A stretch of 64,000 nt of DNA from Limibacter armeniacum (GTDB taxonomy: Bacteria; Bacteroidota; Bacteroidia; Cytophagales; Flammeovirgaceae): positions 1 to 64,000 of the forward strand of contig NZ_JBAJNO010000008.1 of NCBI RefSeq assembly GCF_036880985.1, written 5' to 3'. A model generated the notes under the pieces. The model saw only the letters and a program-made list of their open reading frames with translations, did no database searches and was not told the origin of the DNA. Made by a program: the position numbers and the translations under genes. Each line of letters opens with the position of its first letter. Position 1 is the stretch's first letter. This document shows, piece after piece, positions 34,203 through 42,430 of the stretch.

Positions 34203-34286
34203 TACTTTTGTTAAACGCTGTTTAATACGGTTAAACCATATTTACTATCATTTAACATTACAATTATATACGGATTAAGTTTAAAA
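34203..34286. promoter_or_regulatory. Repressor-control region with TTAAAC-type operators
   Basis: GTTAAAC-gct-GTTTAAT (34210-34226), GGTTAAACC (34229-34237) and TTTAAC (34251-34256), plus GTTTAAAAC near 34279, lie between divergent genes. TACTTTTG (34203-34210) matches the -7 element. The repeated inverted TTAAAC motif suits binding sites for the XRE-type repressor encoded next to it. Confidence 0.45.
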
Positions 34287-34330
34287 CACAAGGAATAATC
34301 CCAATCCATTAAAGATAAAGTTACAATATT

Positions 34331-34858
34331 ATGAGTATTTCAAATCGCATAACACAGTTTATGATTGAAAAAGAATTAACTGTTGATCAATTAGCGCGTG
34401 AGTTAAATTGCTCACTAACAACAATATACGATTGGAGGAAAGGAAGAAGCGCTCCAAAGCTGAATAACATAATTCAACTTTTTGAGATTTATCCCGATTT
34501 GAATGTTGATTGGTTAGTTACTGGACGTGGGGAAATGCTTATTACTGAAGAAGGAATCAGATCTTCGGAAAGTAAACCTAAAGTTGAAGAAATAGATTCA
34601 AGGTTTGAGAAAATTGAAAAACAACTGGAAAGCCTTAAATCAAATACAGACCCTTTTTTGGCCATGTTCCAGATGTTAAATCAGATGGCGAAGAATAATG
34701 GAATGAAATTGACCATGAATGCGGATGACCAGCCTGCTAATAGGCAGTCGGGAAAGTTGGCGGGTGATACTGAAATGTCAGAGGCTGAAAAAGAGATAGA
34801 ATCCTTGAACTATTGGGTAGAAGAATACCCAAAGCGTAACCACAATGTTGCTGCTTAA
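34331..34858 (+). CDS. XRE-family HTH repressor
   Basis: 175 aa. Residues 5-60 form a classic helix-turn-helix: RITQFMIEKELTVDQLARELNCSLTTIYDWRKGRSAPKLNNIIQLFEIYP. It is followed by a NVDWLVTGRGEML motif typical of Cytophagales CI-like repressors, a coiled coil (about 88-105) and a polar tail. There is no S24/LexA autocleavage domain, so it would not respond to RecA in the lambda manner. Located at the right prophage end, divergent from early genes; presumed master lysogeny regulator. Confidence 0.85.
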   Translation: MSISNRITQFMIEKELTVDQLARELNCSLTTIYDWRKGRSAPKLNNIIQLFEIYPDLNVDWLVTGRGEMLITEEGIRSSESKPKVEEIDSRFEKIEKQLESLKSNTDPFLAMFQMLNQMAKNNGMKLTMNADDQPANRQSGKLAGDTEMSEAEKEIESLNYWVEEYPKRNHNVAA

Positions 34859-34905
34859 CCCCAGGTTCAGGATACTAAAACTTGGTCCAAAAAGTTCGGG
34901 ATGTG

Positions 34906-34931
34906 TTACACAATCCGGCGGGATTGTGTAA
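34906..34931. terminator. Hairpin downstream of repressor
   Basis: TTACACAATCC / GGATTGTGTAA perfect 11-bp stem, 4-nt loop. No T-run follows, so it may be a weak terminator or a protein-binding palindrome in the right attachment arm. A second short palindrome, GTTAAGCG-ct-CGCTTAAC, lies at 34981-34998. Confidence 0.4.
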
Positions 34932-34956
34932 TTCTAGGGTTATTTAATCACTTTTT

Positions 34957-34977
34957 GGTAACAGTCCTGGTATCACC
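34957..34977 (+). promoter_or_regulatory. Integrase arm-type sites, right arm
   Basis: GGTAACAGT (34957) and GGTATCACC (34969), 12 bp apart as in the left arm. They lie 56 bp inside the proposed attR core. Confidence 0.5.
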
Positions 34978-35030
34978 CCAGTTAAGCGCTCGCTTAACTT
35001 TCTGACATCTAGTAATTTAAAATTTGGAAA

Positions 35031-35160
35031 ATAATCCCTTCGGGATTATTTTCTCTTACAACAAACACCGTTTCCGAAGGAAACAAACCATATTAGCTCC
35101 GGATGGTAATCCGGATTTGACAGCATTTATTATCTTATAACCCTGAAAGGGTTGAACAGG
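35031..35160. repeat. Cluster of four short palindromes (right flank)
   Basis: AATCCC/GGGATT near 35033-35047, GTTTCC-gaa-GGAAAC near 35071-35085, TCCGGAT-ggta-ATCCGGA near 35098-35115, AACCCT-gaa-AGGGTT near 35138-35152. Spacing alternates at about 37-40 and 29-30 bp. Together with the left cluster it would form one regular array in the empty site. The rest of 34859-35324 holds no gene. Confidence 0.6.
35033..35048 (+). other. Candidate attR core, 16-bp repeat
   Basis: AATCCCTTCGGGATTA, identical to 144-159. Outside it lies host-type palindromic DNA; inside it lie arm sites and the repressor. Confidence 0.55.
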
Positions 35161-35270
35161 ATAACGTCATCATTTAGTACTTCATAATAGGTGAAAGGAT
35201 TAGCGTAGAAAATCTTTATTCCAATTTAGTTCTTGCTTAAATAACCAAAGGGAGCTAAGGAGGGGCATAT

Positions 35271-35300
35271 AAAAAGGCAGCTTTTTAGGGCTGCCTTTCA
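35271..35300 (-). terminator. Terminator of the aminotransferase gene
   Basis: AAAGGCAGC / GCTGCCTTT stem with T5 on the minus strand, 25 bp after the stop codon. Confidence 0.8.
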
Positions 35301-35324
35301 GGTTTATATAGATAATGTAACGGT

Positions 35325-36464
35325 TTACAATTGTACAGAAGCCTTGTTCACCACTTTTGAGAAAGCTTCAATAAACTGGTCAGCTTCTTCTTTTGTTAGG
35401 TTCAGTGGAGGCAATAACCTGATGGTTTGTACTCCTCCTGATACACCCGTGAAGATATGGTGGTCGAACAGTAACTTTTTACGAATCTCGTTGAATTCAG
35501 GTAACTCTATACCGATCATCAGACCATAACCTCTCAGGTCTTTGATTTGTGGAAATTGCTTGAGCTGTTCCAACAAGTAGTCACCAACTTCTTGAGCGTT
35601 CTTCAGGAGGTTTTCCTGCTCCATTACTTCCAGTACAGCAATACCTGCCGCACATGCCAAGTGATTACCACCGAAAGTAGTACCAAGCATGCCATGTTTG
35701 GCCTCAAACTTAGGGCTGATAAGCACACCTCCAATCGGGAAACCATTGCCCATGCCTTTGGCTACGGTAATAAGGTCTGGCTTTATGCTGGTATGTTGGT
35801 GTGCAAAGAATTTTCCGGTACGACCGTATCCTGACTGTATCTCATCAGCAATCATCACAGCTCCATGCTGGTCACATAGTTGACGGATCTGTTGCATAAA
35901 GCTGTCAGTAGGCATTTGTACACCGCCAACGCCTTGTAGTCCTTCAACGATGACTGCTGCAATCTCATCACTGAATGCTTTTGCAAGTGCCTGTTCGTCA
36001 TTGAATGGCAAAAACACAACATTGTCAGTTTCATTGATAGGCGCAATGATGGACGGGTTGTCAGTTGCTGAAACCGCAGCAGAGGTACGCCCATGAAAAG
36101 CTTTGCTAAAAGCAATTACTTTTTTGCGCCCTGTATGGAAGGAGGCTAGCTTGAAGGCATTCTCATTGGCCTCTGCCCCTGAATTACAAAGGAAAAGACT
36201 GTAGTCAGTATAACCTGACAGCTCTCCCAGCTTTTGGGCAAGTGTCTCCTGTAAAGGAATTTTTACGGAGTTGGAATAGAAGCCAATTTTCTCCAGTTGT
36301 TGGGTAATCGTTTGTACGTAATGTGGGTGTGAATGACCAATTGAAATTACAGCATGCCCGCCATACAGGTCAAGGTACTGATTGCCATCACTGTCCCATA
36401 CATTTGTCCCTTGGGCTTTTACTGGCTCAATATTAAAAATCGGATATACGTCAAACAGGTTCAT
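35325..36464 (-). CDS. argD: Acetyl/succinylornithine aminotransferase
   Basis: 379 aa. PLP-dependent class III aminotransferase making N-acyl-ornithine in arginine synthesis; several Bacteroidota use succinylated instead of acetylated intermediates, so the acyl group is uncertain. Features: FLCNSGAEANENAFKLA (91-107, cofactor phosphate binding), FHGRT (123-127), IADEIQSGYGRTG (205-217, Asp207 contacts PLP nitrogen), catalytic Lys236 in TVAKGMGNGFPIGG, and TTFGGNHLAC. Full length. Single gene with its own terminator, divergent from the prolyl oligopeptidase, not next to other arg genes here. Confidence 0.88.
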   Translation of the reverse strand: MNLFDVYPIFNIEPVKAQGTNVWDSDGNQYLDLYGGHAVISIGHSHPHYVQTITQQLEKIGFYSNSVKIPLQETLAQKLGELSGYTDYSLFLCNSGAEANENAFKLASFHTGRKKVIAFSKAFHGRTSAAVSATDNPSIIAPINETDNVVFLPFNDEQALAKAFSDEIAAVIVEGLQGVGGVQMPTDSFMQQIRQLCDQHGAVMIADEIQSGYGRTGKFFAHQHTSIKPDLITVAKGMGNGFPIGGVLISPKFEAKHGMLGTTFGGNHLACAAGIAVLEVMEQENLLKNAQEVGDYLLEQLKQFPQIKDLRGYGLMIGIELPEFNEIRKKLLFDHHIFTGVSGGVQTIRLLPPLNLTKEEADQFIEAFSKVVNKASVQL

Positions 36465-36612
36465 CGATACTTTCTAATTAAATGATTAAGCAATTTAACA
36501 CCTTTTGCTGTCACTTTGCTATGCTTGAAAGGGTGAAAAATTGCAGGGGCAAAAGTGTTTCAATTCTTTTTTCAAATCAAAGTTTGCGTGTTTTTAAACA
36601 TCATTGGGGGCT

Positions 36613-36645
36613 TTTGTTCAAAATTTAATTCTTTTTCTATTTTTG
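36613..36645 (+). promoter_or_regulatory. Promoter of prolyl oligopeptidase gene
   Basis: TTTTG (36612-36616) and TATTTTTG (36638-36645), 21 bp apart, match the Bacteroidota TTTG / TAnnTTTG sigma factor consensus. The start codon follows after about 38 bp. Confidence 0.55.
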
Positions 36646-36683
36646 TTTATATCCAAATTCTATTCTAACCAATTCAATTACTT

Positions 36684-38852
36684 ATGCTGTTTAAATCAAA
36701 ATGGACTGCTGGAGTTACTGCGGCACTTATGTGTGCTTGTACAGCTCCTCAAAATGATGAAGTCAAACTAGGCAAGATCGACGTGAATTATCCTGAAACA
36801 AACAAGACAGAAGTAGTAGACAACTACTTTGGTAAAGAGGTGAATGATCCATACAGGTGGCTGGAGGATGACCGCTCTGAAGAAACCGGAAAATGGGTGG
36901 AAGAACAGAATAAGGTGACGTTTGATTACCTGTCCAAGATTCCTTTCCGAGATAAGGTAAGGGAACGCCTTGAGCAGGTATGGAACTACCCAAAGCACTC
37001 AGCGCCATTCAAGCGAGGAGGACGCTATTATTTCTATAAAAACGATGGTTTGCAAAACCAAAGCGTGTTGTATGTCAAAGAGACATTGGACGGAGAGGCT
37101 CAAGCATTTTTTGACCCTAACAAGCTTTCAGAGGATGGTACAGTGGCTTTGTCTAGCTCAGCATTCTCAAAAGACGGGAAATATTTTGCCTATGCGATTT
37201 CTCGTTCAGGATCTGACTGGAAAGAAATCTATGTAAAGAATGTAGAGACTGGAGAGCAATTGAAGGATGAGGTAAAATGGGTAAAGTTTTCAGGCATTTC
37301 TTGGCAGGGCGATGGCTTCTATTACAGCGCCTATGATGCACCGGAAGAAGGGACTGAATACTCTGGAAAGAACGAGTTCCATAAGGTGTATTTCCATAAG
37401 TTAGGGACAGAGCAGTCAGCAGATGAATTAGTATGGGAAGATAAAGCGCATGCATTGCGTAACTTCTATGCCTACACAACAGATGATGAGCAATTGTTGG
37501 TAGTTTCGGGTTCTGAGGGAACAAGTGGAAATATGTTGATGGTTAAGCCGGCAGGGGCGTCATCATTTATCACTGTAGTAGATGGTTTTGACAGTGACCA
37601 TCATGTGGTAGACAATGTAGAAGGTGGCTTCCTATTGCAAACCAACTATGAAGCACCAAACAACAGGCTGGTTAAAGTTAGTTTCGAAAATCCTGCACCG
37701 GATCAGTGGGTAGATGTAATTGCAGAAAGTGACAGGCTACTGCAAGGTACAAGTGTGATAGGTGCGTACTTGTTTGCTAACTACCTGGAAGATGCCTACT
37801 CAAAAGTATATCGCTACGCTTTGGAAGGTACAGAGGAGACTCCAGTTGAGTTGCCTGGCATCGGGTCAGTAGGTGGCTTTGGTGGTGACAAGGAAGATAC
37901 AGAGTTGTTCTATACCTATACTTCTTTTATAAATCCATCCACGATTTACCGTTATGATGTGACTGCCAACAAGTCGGAAGTTTATAAAGCTTCAGAAATT
38001 GATTTTGATGTCACTCAGTTTGAGACCAAACAGGTATTCTACGAAAGCAAGGACGGAACAAAGGTGCCTATGTTTATCACCTTTAAAAAAGGTACAGAGC
38101 TAGATGGTACAAACCCTACTTACCTGTACAGCTATGGCGGGTTTGATATCAGCATGACGCCAAGGTTCAGTACTGCCATGTTGGTATGGCTGGAGCAAGG
38201 AGGTATCTATGCACAACCAAGTATTCGTGGAGGTGGAGAGTATGGTCAGAAATGGCACGAGGGCGGTATGCTGCACAATAAGCAAAATGTATTTGATGAC
38301 TTTATTGCTGCTGCTGAGTACCTGATCGATGAAGGTTATACGAGCAAGGGAAAGCTGGCGATTGCCGGTGGTTCCAATGGAGGATTGCTGGTTGGCGCTT
38401 GTATGACACAGCGACCTGACCTGTATCAGGTATGTTTCCCTGCGGTAGGCGTAATGGACATGCTACGTTACCACAAGTTCACTATCGGATGGGCTTGGGC
38501 AGTGGAGTATGGTTCTAGTGAGGACTCTACGCATTTTGATAACCTTTACAGTTACTCACCATTGCATAACCTGAAGAAAGACACGTGTTATCCTGCTACG
38601 ATGGTAACTACGGCAGACCATGATGACCGTGTGGTACCAGCCCATTCATTTAAGTTTGCAGCTACTTTGCAAGACGCTCAAGGTTGTGAAAAACCAACAC
38701 TGATTCGTATTGAAACCAAAGCTGGACATGGAGCAGGGAAGCCAACAAGTAAAGTGATTCAGGAGTACGCTGATAAGTTTGCGTTTGCATGGTACAATAT
38801 GGGAGTTGAACCAGTTTATCAAGCAGAAGAGGCTGTGTCAGCTGTAAAATAA
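36684..38852 (+). CDS. Prolyl oligopeptidase family protein (S9A), lipoprotein
   Basis: 722 aa. Cleaves proline-containing peptides. N-terminal signal with lipobox-like LMCAC (about 15-19) suggests periplasmic or outer-membrane attachment. Beta-propeller domain at about 90-430 and an alpha/beta hydrolase domain at about 440-715. Catalytic Ser564 in GGSNGG, preceded by GGGEYGQKWHEGGM, with Asp in TADHDDRVVP and His in KAGHGAG. All S9A landmarks are present. Stands alone with a promoter and terminator; probably nutrient peptide use. Confidence 0.92.
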   Translation: MLFKSKWTAGVTAALMCACTAPQNDEVKLGKIDVNYPETNKTEVVDNYFGKEVNDPYRWLEDDRSEETGKWVEEQNKVTFDYLSKIPFRDKVRERLEQVWNYPKHSAPFKRGGRYYFYKNDGLQNQSVLYVKETLDGEAQAFFDPNKLSEDGTVALSSSAFSKDGKYFAYAISRSGSDWKEIYVKNVETGEQLKDEVKWVKFSGISWQGDGFYYSAYDAPEEGTEYSGKNEFHKVYFHKLGTEQSADELVWEDKAHALRNFYAYTTDDEQLLVVSGSEGTSGNMLMVKPAGASSFITVVDGFDSDHHVVDNVEGGFLLQTNYEAPNNRLVKVSFENPAPDQWVDVIAESDRLLQGTSVIGAYLFANYLEDAYSKVYRYALEGTEETPVELPGIGSVGGFGGDKEDTELFYTYTSFINPSTIYRYDVTANKSEVYKASEIDFDVTQFETKQVFYESKDGTKVPMFITFKKGTELDGTNPTYLYSYGGFDISMTPRFSTAMLVWLEQGGIYAQPSIRGGGEYGQKWHEGGMLHNKQNVFDDFIAAAEYLIDEGYTSKGKLAIAGGSNGGLLVGACMTQRPDLYQVCFPAVGVMDMLRYHKFTIGWAWAVEYGSSEDSTHFDNLYSYSPLHNLKKDTCYPATMVTTADHDDRVVPAHSFKFAATLQDAQGCEKPTLIRIETKAGHGAGKPTSKVIQEYADKFAFAWYNMGVEPVYQAEEAVSAVK

Positions 38853-38860
38853 TTATCCCA

Positions 38861-38893
38861 ATGCCGGTGCTGGAAATAGCACCGGCATTTTTT
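38861..38893 (+). terminator. Terminator after prolyl oligopeptidase
   Basis: GCCGGTGCT / AGCACCGGC 9-bp stem, 6-nt loop, followed by a long T-run. The remaining intergenic DNA up to 39100 is AT-rich without features. Confidence 0.9.
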
Positions 38894-39099
38894 TTTGTAG
38901 ATGAAAATATAATTTAAAGCCTTTTTGAGGTGGCATGATATCTATGGAATAATACCTCTTATTCACTGCTTAATAAGCATTAAGTATTATATTTAGTGGT
39001 GGTATTAAGATTCATTTGCATATTGAGGATTAAAAGTGATTTTTATAAATATGTATAGAAGAGAACCGGTTAAGCTTTTTGATAGCGTGTATTTTTAGG

Positions 39100-39133
39100 T
39101 TGCTCTATAGCTTGATTTACCTTGATATATTTG
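39100..39133 (+). promoter_or_regulatory. Promoter of the signalling operon
   Basis: TTG at 39100-39102 and TATATTTG at 39126-39133 (23-bp spacing) match the Bacteroidota consensus. The GTG start lies 18 bp downstream, which supports that start codon and a very short leader. Confidence 0.45.
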
Positions 39134-39151
39134 ATTTAAACTCAAGAACTA

Positions 39152-39934
39152 GTGAATAGAATCATTTTATATTATTTAGAGAATGAGAATATATTGGAAG
39201 CCTTGGAAAAAACAGTTTCTGAGGTTTTGGGAGGGCAGTGTAGTTTGGTACAATTAGGTTCATTGGATGAGGTACAGAATTATACCAAGTCTTCAATTAT
39301 ACTGCTGGTAGTTGATGGTACGAAGAAGAACCTTATAAATGATTCAACGGTTGCGTTTTTTGAAAACTATAAGCAGTCAAGGCTAAAAAATGTACCAATA
39401 GCAGCCTGTATTACCCCTGAAGCTTCCAATTCTGCGAGCTTGCTTATCAATATAGGATTTACCGATTACCTGTTCTGGAGTATAGATAGGGAAGACATTT
39501 TTGTGGAAGAACTAGGGAACCTGATTAAGAGTAAAGAGGATTTGAGTGCCTCATTTGGGAAGGTGTCTATTTCTGTGATTGATGACAATCCTGTAGAAAC
39601 TGATTTGTTGAAGCAGGTTCTGAATATTTATGGTTGTAAAGATGTCAGTGTACATTATAGTGTAGAGGAATTCAAAACAGCTCCTACACATGCAGATATT
39701 TACTTGATCGACTTGGTGTTTTACCAAGGTGTTTCAGGCTTCTCGTTGCTCTCCTATATACAGAAGATAGCCCCTAAGAGTACAATTATTATGATCTCTT
39801 CCACAAACAACAATGAAGCTGCGAAACAAGCTATTTTAAGGGGCGCTGATGATTTCTGGTTTAAGCCACTCAACTTTTCTGTCCTGATTCCGAAACTTCA
39901 ACGCATAGCTGCCAATATCACAAGAGAAGACTGA
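39152..39934 (+). CDS. Tandem receiver-domain protein
   Basis: 260 aa, GTG start (no ATG nearby; promoter position agrees). Residues 1-125: receiver-like fold with Asp55 at the phosphorylation position (ILLVVDG) but without the acidic pair and the conserved Lys, so degenerate. Residues 136-258: complete receiver with Asp144/Asp145, phospho-acceptor Asp187 (YLIDL), Ser217 and Lys238 (FKPL). No output domain. First gene of the cluster, 51 bp before the hybrid kinase, so it probably receives phosphate from that or a neighbouring kinase. Confidence 0.8.
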   Translation: MNRIILYYLENENILEALEKTVSEVLGGQCSLVQLGSLDEVQNYTKSSIILLVVDGTKKNLINDSTVAFFENYKQSRLKNVPIAACITPEASNSASLLINIGFTDYLFWSIDREDIFVEELGNLIKSKEDLSASFGKVSISVIDDNPVETDLLKQVLNIYGCKDVSVHYSVEEFKTAPTHADIYLIDLVFYQGVSGFSLLSYIQKIAPKSTIIMISSTNNNEAAKQAILRGADDFWFKPLNFSVLIPKLQRIAANITRED

Positions 39935-39985
39935 TTAGCTACCAAAGTAAGATATTATAACTGTTGACCTAATCCATAACTAACT

Positions 39986-42391
39986 ATGAGTGACCATAAA
40001 AACAGCCTACAGTACTACTGGACATGTAACCTGGAACAGCAGACTTTCAGAGTTAGTAATGGGTTTGAGGTGTTACTTGCTGCTCCTTCAAAAAATTTTA
40101 CAGCTACTGAGCTGAAAAGCCTGCTACCTCAAAATGATGCCTTCTTTACAAAATTGGAATATTTTATGAATACCCAACAGAAGGATATTGTTTTTGAAGA
40201 GTACCTGACATTACAGTTAAAAGGAGATAAGCGCAAAATGAGCGTTTCCGGTTGTATTGAAACGGAAAGAGGAACATCACAATTGAGGTTGGACTTTGAG
40301 GCATTCGATGAATATAAAAGTAAAAGCATGGACAAATACTTTAAGCTGGTTATCCAAGGAGCAGAATCGGGTGTATGGGTATGGGATGTAGTGAGTGGAA
40401 AAGAGTTCTGGTCTGATAAGTTCTATGCTTTATTAGGGTATGCACCAAATGAGATCATGCCATCCTTTGACAACTTTCTGAATATGCTGCATGAGGAAGA
40501 TCGAGAAGCTGTAATGGCATCTATTCAAGGGCATCTCAAAAATCATCAACGGTATTTAATTGAGTTCCGGATGCAGTTGAAGTCAGGGGAGTACCGTTGG
40601 TTTGAGAGCAGTGGGCAGGCAGAGTGGAATCAGGAAGGTGAGCCGCAGGTAATGGCGGGAATGATTGTAGATGTCCATGATAAGAAGATTGCTCAGGTGA
40701 AATTAAAGGAAAGTGAGCAGCGCTATAATAAAGCACTTCAGAACAGTAAAGCAGGTTTTTACGATTGCGATTTACTTACTGGTAAGGTGATTTGGTCTGA
40801 CCGTATTTACCAGATACTAGGCTATTCAAAGAAAGACTTCGAACATGGTTTGGACTGGTCGCTAATCAAGTCGATGATACACAGTAATGACCAAGAAAGC
40901 CTGACAGATATATTAAATGCACATTTGAGTAATGATACGCCTTTGTTTGCCGAGTTTCAGGTAAGTATCAAGGGTGGAGGGTATAAATGGATACAGCTTA
41001 CAGGCAAAGCAATTAGAAAGGCAGATGGGACTCCAATCCGTTTGGTAGGGACATTGATTGATATTCATGAAATCAAAGTGTCATTGTTGACCATGCAGGA
41101 GCTTGCCAGTGAATTGGAGGCTGCAAATGAAGAGCTATCTACCTCTAATGATCAACTTACCATTCACAATAGGAAACTGATGGATTTGAGTGAGGCATTG
41201 GAGCGTGAAAAAACAAAAGTACAAGAAGCAGATAGGCTGAAGTCAAGGTTTTTAACCAATGTATCCCATGAAATCCGTAGCCCAATGAATGTAATTCTAG
41301 GGTATACACAGCTGATGTTGGAGCAGGATCATACGGATATGCAGCTGAAACAGCTGCAAACAATTCAACGGAATGGGTTAAGTCTTATCAACCTGATTGA
41401 TGATATCCTTGATTTGTCACGTATTGAGTCCGGCAATTTTGAGCTGAACCTTGCCTTTATGAACCTTGACCATTACCTGCATGAGTTGAGGGAAAGTTTC
41501 ATCTTAGAGATTCTCAAAAAGAAGTTAACCATTGATTTGGCGTATGATGTGTATATCCCTTTTTACTTGCAGCTGGATACAAAGCGCATTTTGCAAGTCG
41601 TAAGGAACCTGCTTCATAATGCTTTGAAATTTACAGAGTCTGGTTTGATTGTATTATCGGCTGATTTGTTGGAGAAAAGGGATGATGAAACCTGTGATAT
41701 AGCTATTTCTGTAAAGGATACAGGTATTGGTATCAACGATGATGGACTGGAGATGATTTTTGAGCCTTTTAAACATACTGATGACCCTGAGGCAATCCAA
41801 AGTCAAGGAGTCGGATTGGGGTTGTCTATTTGTAAACAGCTAGTACACTCTATGAAAGGAGAATTGTCTGTTGAGAGTGAAAAAGGCAAAGGGAGTGCTT
41901 TTACCGTAACGCTGAAAAATATCCCTTTCAGTGAACGGAATGCAGAAGGTAGGAAGGTGGAAAGGCCAAGGGTATTGCCAATAGGAGTGTCGGGTTTTGA
42001 GGGGGATAAACAAGAAGTGCAAAAGCCACAACCGAAGATTGTATATGTGGATGATATTTCTGATAACCTTGAGTTGACTAAGGACTTTCTCATAGGTACA
42101 GGTTGGGAGCTATTTACCTTTAGTTCAGCGACTGAGAGTCTGGTATTTATGCAGCAGCAGCATCCCGACGTGGTCATCCTTGATCTGAAGATGCCAGAAG
42201 TGGATGGGTTTCAACTGTTGGAGATGATTAGAAATGATGCGCAGCTAAATGGCTTGCCAGTAATTGCCTTGACGGCTTCAGCCATGCCATCGGATATCGA
42301 AAAAATAAAGGAAGCGGGTTTTGATGGTTACCTAAGTAAACCTGTTATGAAAAAGGATTTGATTGATAGCATCAGTTCTTTTTTAAAGTAA
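39986..42391 (+). CDS. Hybrid PAS histidine kinase
   Basis: 801 aa, no membrane segment, so cytoplasmic. Domains: weak PAS-like N-terminus (1-110), PAS with PAC (118-233), PAS with PAC (243-362), coiled coil (368-415), HisKA with His428 in NVSHEIRSPMN, HATPase_c (about 530-645; N-box NLLHNALKF, G-boxes DTGIGI and GVGLGLSI), C-terminal receiver (684-800; Asp689/690, phospho-Asp733, Thr763, Lys785). Intact phosphorelay sensor. The PAS repeats suggest sensing of redox, light, gas or a small ligand. Confidence 0.93.
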   Translation: MSDHKNSLQYYWTCNLEQQTFRVSNGFEVLLAAPSKNFTATELKSLLPQNDAFFTKLEYFMNTQQKDIVFEEYLTLQLKGDKRKMSVSGCIETERGTSQLRLDFEAFDEYKSKSMDKYFKLVIQGAESGVWVWDVVSGKEFWSDKFYALLGYAPNEIMPSFDNFLNMLHEEDREAVMASIQGHLKNHQRYLIEFRMQLKSGEYRWFESSGQAEWNQEGEPQVMAGMIVDVHDKKIAQVKLKESEQRYNKALQNSKAGFYDCDLLTGKVIWSDRIYQILGYSKKDFEHGLDWSLIKSMIHSNDQESLTDILNAHLSNDTPLFAEFQVSIKGGGYKWIQLTGKAIRKADGTPIRLVGTLIDIHEIKVSLLTMQELASELEAANEELSTSNDQLTIHNRKLMDLSEALEREKTKVQEADRLKSRFLTNVSHEIRSPMNVILGYTQLMLEQDHTDMQLKQLQTIQRNGLSLINLIDDILDLSRIESGNFELNLAFMNLDHYLHELRESFILEILKKKLTIDLAYDVYIPFYLQLDTKRILQVVRNLLHNALKFTESGLIVLSADLLEKRDDETCDIAISVKDTGIGINDDGLEMIFEPFKHTDDPEAIQSQGVGLGLSICKQLVHSMKGELSVESEKGKGSAFTVTLKNIPFSERNAEGRKVERPRVLPIGVSGFEGDKQEVQKPQPKIVYVDDISDNLELTKDFLIGTGWELFTFSSATESLVFMQQQHPDVVILDLKMPEVDGFQLLEMIRNDAQLNGLPVIALTASAMPSDIEKIKEAGFDGYLSKPVMKKDLIDSISSFLK

Positions 42392-42430
42392 GAAACAAAG
42401 TTTAGCATCATACATTAAAGAGGGAGACGT

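Larger units (their letters stand above)
144..35048. mobile_element. Prophage, tyrosine-integrase type, about 34.9 kb
   Basis: Bounded by a 16-bp direct repeat and containing integrase, repressor, replication genes, terminase, portal, capsid, tape measure and tail genes in a coherent order. Late and early genes are all on the minus strand; integrase, cargo, one small gene and the repressor are on the plus strand. The tape measure of 834 residues and a tail-tube-like gene point to a long non-contractile tail (siphovirus-like); no sheath protein was recognised. All core genes look intact, so it may be inducible. The ends are inferred from repeats, not from comparison with an empty site. Confidence 0.85.

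Noticed and set aside
35031-35160. Possible CRISPR or integron attC array on the right flank
   Set aside because: Repeat sequences differ, no cas or integron integrase nearby, and hairpins are too short for attC sites.
34859-35324. tRNA gene as integration target
   Set aside because: No cloverleaf or CCA-type acceptor end could be traced on either strand around the repeat core.
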